From Lacrimispora defluvii (GTDB lineage Bacteria; Bacillota; Clostridia; Lachnospirales; Lachnospiraceae): a DNA stretch of 63,289 nucleotides. Position 1 is the first letter of the stretch, and each line of letters begins with the position of its first letter. Below, one piece after another: positions 58,040-63,289 of the stretch. The stretch lies in the NCBI GenBank assembly GCA_013036995.1, contig JAAOXG010000004.1:1-63289 (forward strand), written 5' to 3'. The notes beneath the pieces are model-generated. The model searched no databases and had not been told where the DNA came from. It was given only the letters and a program-made list of their open reading frames with translations. Position numbers and translations under genes: made by a program.

Positions 58040-58965
58040 GTTTTGATTATTTTTACGGTCAGCAATCCGATCTATTCACATTCTATCGAGTTCCGAAGGT
58101 GTTGTTCACGAACGAGAGGTTCTGGAATATTTCTGCCGATGCCAAGATGCTGTATGGCATTTTGCTTGACCGCATGAGCCTGTCTGCCAAGAATGGTTGG
58201 ATAGATAAAAACGGTCGAGTGTATATCATTTTTACAATCGACGAAGCGAAGATGGCTCTGAACTGTGCTGAGCAAAAGGCTATCAAGCTGCTCAGTGAAC
58301 TTGAGAAGAAAGCAGGATTGATTGAACGCAAGCGCCAAGGTCTGGGAAAACCAAACCTGATCTATGTGAAGAATTTTATCTCTGCTGTGGATTCACAACT
58401 CTTGAATTGTGAAAATCACAATTCTGGAACAATGGAAATCACAACTCAAGAACTACCAAAATCACAATGTAATAATACTGATAAAAATAATACTGAATTT
58501 AATGATACTGATTCTATCTTTCCTTCCGGAAATGGTGGAATGATGGACGAGAATGACCGGTATCAAGAATACTTTGATTATTTCTCAGATCAGCTCAGTA
58601 TGGATTTGTTGAAGAAGGATTACCCTTACGATTCCGAAATGCTGGATAACATTCTGGAGTTGATCGTTGAAACGGTTTGCACAAAGCGACCGTTGATTCG
58701 CATTGGTGCAGAGGAGCGTCCGGCAGAAATTGTCCGCAGTCGGTTTATGAAACTGAATGTCGAACACATTCGATATGTTATGGACTGCTTCAAAGAGAAC
58801 ACCACAAAGATTAGAAATATCCGTCAGTATATGCTGACTACGATATACAATGCGCCGACGACAATAGACACCTACTACGATGCTCTTGTTCGGCACGATA
58901 TGTCACACGGATATTTGGAAGGAGGATTTAAGAAATTGAAAATGAAGCGAGAGGAAGGAGAGTGA
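58036..58965 (+). CDS. Replication initiator protein A (RepA_N domain)
   Basis: 309 residues. The N-terminal 110 residues are the RepA_N winged helix: FYRVPKVLFTNERFWNISADAKMLYGILLDRMSLSAKNGW and AEQKAIKLLSELEKKAGLIERKRQGLGKPNLIYV. The middle is low-complexity, rich in Asn and Thr; the C-terminal part (about 190-300) is a helical domain seen in mobile-element RepA proteins. It probably primes autonomous replication of the excised circle. GTG start at 58036 after AAGGTGG. Confidence 0.88.
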   Translation: MSFDYFYGQQSDLFTFYRVPKVLFTNERFWNISADAKMLYGILLDRMSLSAKNGWIDKNGRVYIIFTIDEAKMALNCAEQKAIKLLSELEKKAGLIERKRQGLGKPNLIYVKNFISAVDSQLLNCENHNSGTMEITTQELPKSQCNNTDKNNTEFNDTDSIFPSGNGGMMDENDRYQEYFDYFSDQLSMDLLKKDYPYDSEMLDNILELIVETVCTKRPLIRIGAEERPAEIVRSRFMKLNVEHIRYVMDCFKENTTKIRNIRQYMLTTIYNAPTTIDTYYDALVRHDMSHGYLEGGFKKLKMKREEGE

Positions 58966-58971
58966 CGAAAA

Positions 58972-59799
58972 ATGTCGAAAAAAGCAACCATCATTGCGGT
59001 GGTCAATCAGAAAGGAGGCACTGGAAAGACCACCACCACCGAGAATCTGGGCGTTGGCTTGGCTCTTGAGGGAAAAAAGGTGCTTCTGGTAGACACCGAT
59101 CCCCAGGCTTCTCTGACGGTCAGTTTGGGCAACCCATACCCGGATGACCTGTCTCCGACACTTTCCGATTTGATGGGAAAGATTATGATGGAGAAACCCA
59201 TTGCTCCCGGTGAAGGGATTATTCATCATCCAGAGGCTGTGGATTTGATGCCAGCGAACATTGAACTGTCAGGTATGGAAGTAGCACTGGTCAATGCCAT
59301 GAGCCGGGAAACCATTCTCAGGCAATACCTGGATACGGTCAAACAGAACTATGATTACATTCTTCTGGACTGTATGCCGTCTTTGGGGATGCTGACCGTC
59401 AATGCGTTGGCAGCTGCCGACAATGTGCTGATACCGGTTCAGGCAGCATACCTTCCTGCAAAGGGTCTGGAACAGCTGCTTGGAACCATCAACAAGGTCA
59501 AGAGACAAATCAACCCCAAACTGAAAATCGAAGGGATTCTTCTGACGATGGTGGACAGCCGCACCAACTACTCCAAGGACATCAGCAATCTGATTCGGGA
59601 GAGCTATGGTGGAAAGCTGAAAGTCTACAAGACAGATATTCCCCGTTCTGTCCGTGCAGAGGAAATCAGCGCTGAGGGAACCAGTATCTTTAAGCATGAT
59701 CCCAAAGGCAAAGTTGCCGAAGCCTATAAAGTTCTGACGAAGGAGGTGTTAAACAATGCAGAAAAAAGGCGCAAACATCAGCTTGAAGGGGTACGATGA
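58972..59799 (+). CDS. ParA-type ATPase of the conjugative element
   Basis: 275 residues. Deviant Walker A NQKGGTGKTTTTENLG; DCMPSLGMLTVNALAAADN follows near residue 130. It is closely akin in layout to the chromosomal ParA but distinct in sequence. It likely stabilises the element's circular form. The last 44 bases overlap parB in another frame. Confidence 0.92.
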   Translation: MSKKATIIAVVNQKGGTGKTTTTENLGVGLALEGKKVLLVDTDPQASLTVSLGNPYPDDLSPTLSDLMGKIMMEKPIAPGEGIIHHPEAVDLMPANIELSGMEVALVNAMSRETILRQYLDTVKQNYDYILLDCMPSLGMLTVNALAAADNVLIPVQAAYLPAKGLEQLLGTINKVKRQINPKLKIEGILLTMVDSRTNYSKDISNLIRESYGGKLKVYKTDIPRSVRAEEISAEGTSIFKHDPKGKVAEAYKVLTKEVLNNAEKRRKHQLEGVR

Positions 59800-60682
59800 T
59801 ATTTTCTCCACCGATCAATCCAGAGCTGAAGCCCAGCAGGAGCGAGTGCAGGAAATTCCGCTTTCTGAATTGCACCCTTTCGAGGGACACCCCTTCCGTG
59901 TGGTTGATGATGAAGAAATGATGAAAACTGCGGAGAGCGTCCGAGATTTCGGAGTTCTCACCCCGGCGATTGTCCGTCCTGACCCCGATGGTGGTTATGA
60001 AATCGTTTCTGGCCACAGGCGGCACCGGGCATCGGAGCTTGCGGGCAAGGAAACCATGCCTGCGATTGTTCGTGACCTGGACGATGATGCAGCCATTATT
60101 CTGATGGTCGATGCGAATTTGCAGAGAGAAACCATTCTTCCGAGCGAAAGAGCATTTGCCTACAAGATGAAGTTGGATGCGATTAAACATCAGGGCGAAA
60201 GGACAGATTTAACTTCTGCCCAACTTGGGCAGAAGTCGTGGGCGGTAAATCAGGTTGCTGAGCAAAGCGGCGATAGCCGTGTGCAGGTTCAAAGGTATAT
60301 CCGCCTTACCGAACTGATTCCGGAACTGTTGGATATGGTGGATACGGGTCAGATCAAATTCAATCCTGCGGTGGAGCTTTCCTATCTGGCAAGTGAAGAA
60401 CAGCAGGATTTTCTTTCTGCAATGGATTATGCTCAAGCAGCTCCTTCCCTTTCGCAAGCACAGCGAATTAAAAAGCTCGCACAGGAGGGCGAGTGTACGC
60501 TGGATGCGATGTGCGAGATTATGAATGAAATCAAGAAGGGAGAGCTGGACAGAGTAACCTTCAAAACGAATTCGTTGCGAAAATACTTCCCGAAGTCCTA
60601 TACCAACAAGCAGATGGAGGATAAAATCATTCAGCTTTTGGAACAGTGGCAGAAAAAAAGAGAAAAATCTATGGAAAGGTAA
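59756..60682 (+). CDS. ParB-type partition protein of the conjugative element
   Basis: 308 residues. The ParB/Srx domain has LHPFEGHPFRVVDDEEM, GGYEIVSGHRRHRASELAGKE and DANLQRETILPSERAFAYKMK (about residues 40-135); a helix-turn-helix lies near 160-190. A chromosomal-type parS is not seen in the element's visible part, so its target is unknown. Start ATG 59756 lies inside the parA gene. Confidence 0.92.
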   Translation: MQKKGANISLKGYDDIFSTDQSRAEAQQERVQEIPLSELHPFEGHPFRVVDDEEMMKTAESVRDFGVLTPAIVRPDPDGGYEIVSGHRRHRASELAGKETMPAIVRDLDDDAAIILMVDANLQRETILPSERAFAYKMKLDAIKHQGERTDLTSAQLGQKSWAVNQVAEQSGDSRVQVQRYIRLTELIPELLDMVDTGQIKFNPAVELSYLASEEQQDFLSAMDYAQAAPSLSQAQRIKKLAQEGECTLDAMCEIMNEIKKGELDRVTFKTNSLRKYFPKSYTNKQMEDKIIQLLEQWQKKREKSMER

Positions 60683-60691
60683 GGTGAACCA

Positions 60692-61210
60692 TTGTTGTTC
60701 AACGAAAGAGAAATGAGCCTTGCGCTCGCAAAATTATTTGAGTTGTTTTCCCCGTCCGATTACGAGGCTTTTGACGAGGAAGAAATCGGCTATGCCGGTG
60801 GGCTGTGCCTGCCGGAAGTTTGTATGGCATTGAAAGATGCGGTACAGACCGTTTATCAGTATTCCGTAACCGGCAGATACGAAAAGAGCTTTGACTACCG
60901 TGGCGTGGAACTGTTCAATCAGCGTGGCTGTCTGATTCTTTCTGATGTAGAGCAGATGGTCTTTGATGAAGCAAAAACGACCTATGCAACGGAACTTTGG
61001 CTTCTGGAGGATATGAGCTTTGCTATCGTTCACTGTGTCAAGATGAAGATTGGTTCTGAGGATACAGGATATGTGACAGAGTATCGGGCATTCAAAAAGC
61101 CCTTGGAAATTTCGGAGGATCTGTTCTTCTCCCCTGAATCACTGATTGAGGAACTGGAATCCATGTGCGTACCCCAGTGGGAGCATGAAGCGACTATTTA
61201 TGAACTGTAA
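60692..61210 (+). CDS. Hypothetical protein of the conjugative element
   Basis: 172 residues, acidic and soluble, with no recognised domain. Patterned segments: LAKLFELFSPSDYEAFDEEEIGYAGGLCLPE and a late SPESLIEELESMCVPQWEHEATIYEL. The start is a TTG at 60692 after AAGGTGA; an ATG at 60713 is the alternative. It follows ParB by nine bases, so it belongs to the same transcript. Confidence 0.7.
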   Translation: MLFNEREMSLALAKLFELFSPSDYEAFDEEEIGYAGGLCLPEVCMALKDAVQTVYQYSVTGRYEKSFDYRGVELFNQRGCLILSDVEQMVFDEAKTTYATELWLLEDMSFAIVHCVKMKIGSEDTGYVTEYRAFKKPLEISEDLFFSPESLIEELESMCVPQWEHEATIYEL

Positions 61211-61264
61211 CAGGTTCATGGATGGTCGCTTTTCTTATTTCCAAAGAAACGGAGGTATCGAAAC

Positions 61265-61906
61265 TTGAAAGAATACGATGTGAAGATTACCGAAACCTTG
61301 GAGAAAACGGTTACGGTGCAAGCAGAATCTCACGATGCGGCAGAGGAACAGGTTAGAGCCGCTTATTACAATTCGGAGTACATTTTGGACTCCGAAAACT
61401 TTACCGGTGTAGCGTTCGGCACGACCGAGGAACGGGAAGTTCAGAAAGAACAGGCAGATACCATGAATGTGTTGCTGGTAAAGCCGTTTATGTATCCGCA
61501 GGCTGTGCAGATCGGCTGTGAGCTGGAAGATTTGCAGAAAGCCGTAGGTGGCGATATTGAGGCGACTTATCCGTTCAATGAGCCGGTTGCACTGGTCATG
61601 CACGACGAAGGTAAACTCGTAGGCAAAGAACTGAACCGTGCGCTGCGTGATGATGACGGTGATATTTATGACATTGTAGCCGGAGATTTCCTGGTGGTCG
61701 GATTGGGCGAGGATGATTTTTGTTCTCTGTCCCCGGAACTGATGAAGCAGTTTGAGGAACACTTTCATCAGCCTGAGACTTTTGTACGCATGGGGCGCAG
61801 CATTATGGCGCTTCCCCTGCCGGATGACATGGTGAAGAAAGAAGATGCACCTGTCAAAGCTGATTCGGTTCCCCACAAAAGCAACCCTGACCGAGATGTT
61901 CTGTAA
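61265..61906 (+). CDS. DpnD/PcfM-like and DUF3846 two-domain protein
   Basis: 213 residues. The first 60 residues (EYDVKITETLEKTVTVQAESHDAAEEQVRAAYYNSEYIL) match the small DpnD/PcfM fold; residues about 68-175 (MNVLLVKPFMYPQAVQIGCELEDLQKAVGGDIEATYPF) match DUF3846. In other elements these are often separate. TTG start at 61265 after CGGAGG. The role in the element is unknown. Confidence 0.78.
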   Translation: MKEYDVKITETLEKTVTVQAESHDAAEEQVRAAYYNSEYILDSENFTGVAFGTTEEREVQKEQADTMNVLLVKPFMYPQAVQIGCELEDLQKAVGGDIEATYPFNEPVALVMHDEGKLVGKELNRALRDDDGDIYDIVAGDFLVVGLGEDDFCSLSPELMKQFEEHFHQPETFVRMGRSIMALPLPDDMVKKEDAPVKADSVPHKSNPDRDVL

Positions 61907-61916
61907 GGAGGTTCTT

Positions 61917-62228
61917 ATGCAAAGAAATTCGACGATTGGAGAGCTGATGGAGCGCAAGCGGATTCAGGATGGTGCCAAGGAATACCGGGGACATACCTAT
62001 ATGGACTTGGCACGATTTGATGAAGCCACCAAGCACATGATTATTTTCGATGTGCTGACCAATGAATCGCCTGTCGGTTGGAAAGGCGAAAGAAATCGCC
62101 TGTATTTGAGCGATGTGGGTTATCAGAAGGCTCTGGATAACCAGAAAGCTGGCAATATCAAGATTATCAGCCATGCCGCAGTTGCCAAGGGCAATCTGTA
62201 TTACGACCACAGAGATATGGCACGATAA
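61917..62228 (+). CDS. Hypothetical protein of the conjugative element
   Basis: 103 residues, MQRNSTIGELMERKRIQDGAKEYRGHTYMDLARFDEATKH onward. The ATG at 61917 follows AAGGAGG, so the longer frame from 61845 is rejected. It begins ten bases after the DUF3846 stop. No domain recognised; small proteins of this kind accompany PcfB in related elements. Confidence 0.72.
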   Translation: MQRNSTIGELMERKRIQDGAKEYRGHTYMDLARFDEATKHMIIFDVLTNESPVGWKGERNRLYLSDVGYQKALDNQKAGNIKIISHAAVAKGNLYYDHRDMAR

Positions 62229-62264
62229 TCTGTTCACTCTACTGCTCGCAGGAGGTGATGAATC

Positions 62265-62747
62265 ATGCAGGAAGAAGTTGAAAACAGGACAGTAAATCTG
62301 GCGATCAGCACAACCAAGCTGACGGGGCGCACTATCATTGCCGGTATCCGCAAGTATTTGCAGCACCGGGAAAAAGTGAAGATGAAAAAGGCACGAGACC
62401 CTGCCGTTCATGGAAAGCAATCCGTGAAACAGCTTTTGGGACAGAATCAGGGTGCTACGAATGTTGAGATCGACAAAGAGAGTATCCGTGATTTTGAAAA
62501 GCTCGCCAAGAAGTACGGCGTGGACTTTGCCGTAAGAAAAGATAAGTCCGTTGATCCTCCCCGGTTTCTTGTTTTTGTCCGTTCTAAAGATGCAGATGCT
62601 TTGGATGCAATCTGCAAGGAACATCAGGCAAGAGCATTAACCAAGAATGAAAAGCCGAGCGTTCTGGCGCAGCTGAAGAAGTTCAAGGAAATTGTCGCAG
62701 CGATTCCGAAGAAGGTTCGAGAGAAGAAACAGGAGCGTGATCTGTGA
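62265..62747 (+). CDS. PcfB-family conjugation protein (DUF3801)
   Basis: 160 residues, basic. The N-terminus MQEEVENRTVNLAISTTKLTGRTIIAGIRKYLQ and the middle GVDFAVRKDKSVDPPRFLVFVRSKDADALDAI are typical of PcfB. It is encoded directly before the coupling protein, overlapping by one base, as in pCF10-like and Tn1549-like systems. It likely helps deliver the relaxase complex to the coupling protein. Confidence 0.88.
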   Translation: MQEEVENRTVNLAISTTKLTGRTIIAGIRKYLQHREKVKMKKARDPAVHGKQSVKQLLGQNQGATNVEIDKESIRDFEKLAKKYGVDFAVRKDKSVDPPRFLVFVRSKDADALDAICKEHQARALTKNEKPSVLAQLKKFKEIVAAIPKKVREKKQERDL

Positions 62748-63289
62748 TGGATAAGAGAAAAATGAAAAAGCTCCTGATTCTGAATTTACCGTATTTTCTG
62801 GTAGGATTGTTTGCTACGAATTTAGGAGAAGCATGGAGATTGGCTGAGGGTGCAGATTCATCTGCGAAAATCCTCGGCTTTTTTAATGCCCTTCCGATAG
62901 CCCTGAACAATCCGCTGCCCAGCTTTCACCCGTTGGATTTGCTGATTGGTATTCTCTGCGGCGCAGGACTCCGGCTGACTGTCTATCTGAAAGGCAAAAA
63001 CGCAAAGAAGTACCGGCACAATGTTGAGTACGGTTCTGCTCGTTGGGGAACGGCAAAAGATATTGAGCCGTTTATTGCACCAAAGTTCGAGGACAATGTG
63101 ATCCTGACAAAAACGGAGCGGCTGATGATGAGCAATCGTCCGAAAAATCCCGCCAATGCCAGAAATAAGAATGTTCTGATTATCGGCGGTTCTGGTTCCG
63201 GTAAAACTCGCTTTTGGTTGAAGCCAAACCTTCTCCAGATGCACAGCTCCTATGTGGTCACTGACCCCAAGGGTTACAATAATATAGGA
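62747..63289 (+). CDS. VirD4/TraG-type coupling protein, N-terminal part (cut by window edge)
   Basis: 181 residues visible; the gene runs off the right edge. Two membrane helices (about 8-25 and 58-80), then HNVEYGSARWGTAKDIEPF, typical of TraG/PcfC, and Walker A IIGGSGSGKTRFW near residue 148. It is the hexameric ATPase that links the relaxosome with the type IV secretion channel. Starts within the PcfB stop (TGATG). Confidence 0.92.
   Translation, partial: MDKRKMKKLLILNLPYFLVGLFATNLGEAWRLAEGADSSAKILGFFNALPIALNNPLPSFHPLDLLIGILCGAGLRLTVYLKGKNAKKYRHNVEYGSARWGTAKDIEPFIAPKFEDNVILTKTERLMMSNRPKNPANARNKNVLIIGGSGSGKTRFWLKPNLLQMHSSYVVTDPKGYNNIG

Larger units (their letters stand above)
57267..63289 (+). 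mobile_element. Left part of an integrative and conjugative element, Tn1549-like
   Basis: From the end of tRNA-Arg to beyond the window: RepA_N, ParA, ParB, DpnD/PcfM-DUF3846, PcfB and a VirD4/TraG coupling protein, all on the plus strand. This order is typical of Tn1549/CTn-type elements in Clostridia. Base composition is more GC-rich than the host genes. Integrase, relaxase, the type IV secretion genes and the right end are outside the window. The exact left end is inferred. Confidence 0.85.

Overview
The window is a chromosomal replication-origin region from a Firmicute of class Clostridia, most probably a Lachnospiraceae (Clostridium cluster XIVa) relative. Evidence: the gene order rpmH-rnpA-yidD-yidC-jag-mnmE-mnmG-rsmG-parA-parB on one side of dnaA, and dnaN-S4-recF-gyrB-gyrA on the other; a bifunctional AdhE; a two-subunit class I fumarase; a DUF3881-type protein; strong Shine-Dalgarno sites and consensus sigma-A promoters. 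The species cannot be fixed from the sequence alone.

Layout. (1) 1-12079, minus strand, the left replication arm: two tandem consensus promoters pointing out of the window (a likely rRNA operon beyond the edge), tRNA-Ser(GCU), an acyltransferase, fumarase alpha/beta, an Rrf2 regulator, a CNNM/CBS membrane protein, gyrA, gyrB, recF, a small S4 RNA-binding gene and dnaN. Unusual 51-bp hairpin repeats fill the dnaN/S4/recF junctions. (2) About 11822-13914: dnaA flanked on both sides by DnaA-box clusters (bipartite oriC). (3) 13915-21152: an ECF transporter S component, then a 6.5-kb carbohydrate cluster (two glycosidase-like proteins, ABC importer, AraC regulator) lying head-on to the replication fork and separating dnaA from rpmH. 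(4) 21282-31812: the conserved RNA, membrane-insertion and tRNA-modification block and parAB with three perfect parS sites. (5) 31858-39956: a flavin-binding-family protein, type II pantothenate kinase, adhE with a textbook promoter, a pentapeptide protein, a PadR/flavodoxin operon, a DUF3267 protein and NudC. (6) 40025-54187: one gene for a surface protein of about 4,720 residues built of more than twenty Cna-B/SpaA-like domains and ending in LPKTG. (7) 54206-56763: glutamate dehydrogenase and a DUF3881-like protein. (8) 56777-57266: a tRNA-Arg(CCU) locus with two damaged copies and one intact copy. (9) 57267-63289 (running off the edge): the left part of an integrative and conjugative element of the Tn1549-like type, with RepA_N, its own ParA/ParB, DpnD/PcfM-DUF3846, PcfB and the start of a VirD4/TraG coupling protein.

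How it fits together. The core genes start and segregate the chromosome: DnaA and its boxes, the clamp, gyrase, ParAB-parS. They also make the RNase P protein, ribosomal protein L34 and the YidC/Jag system. The sugar cluster and AdhE point to fermentative saccharolytic life. The giant LPXTG protein is a probable host- or community-contact factor. The strongest leads are: an apparent one-base break in the signal peptide of the giant protein; a duplicated four-domain module at its C-terminal end; the SD-bearing 51-bp repeats near recF; parS sites bracketing a hydrolase gene; and the scarred tRNA-Arg locus at the conjugative element border. I did not see a defence system, CRISPR array or IS element. 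All calls come from reading the sequence; no database search was run.
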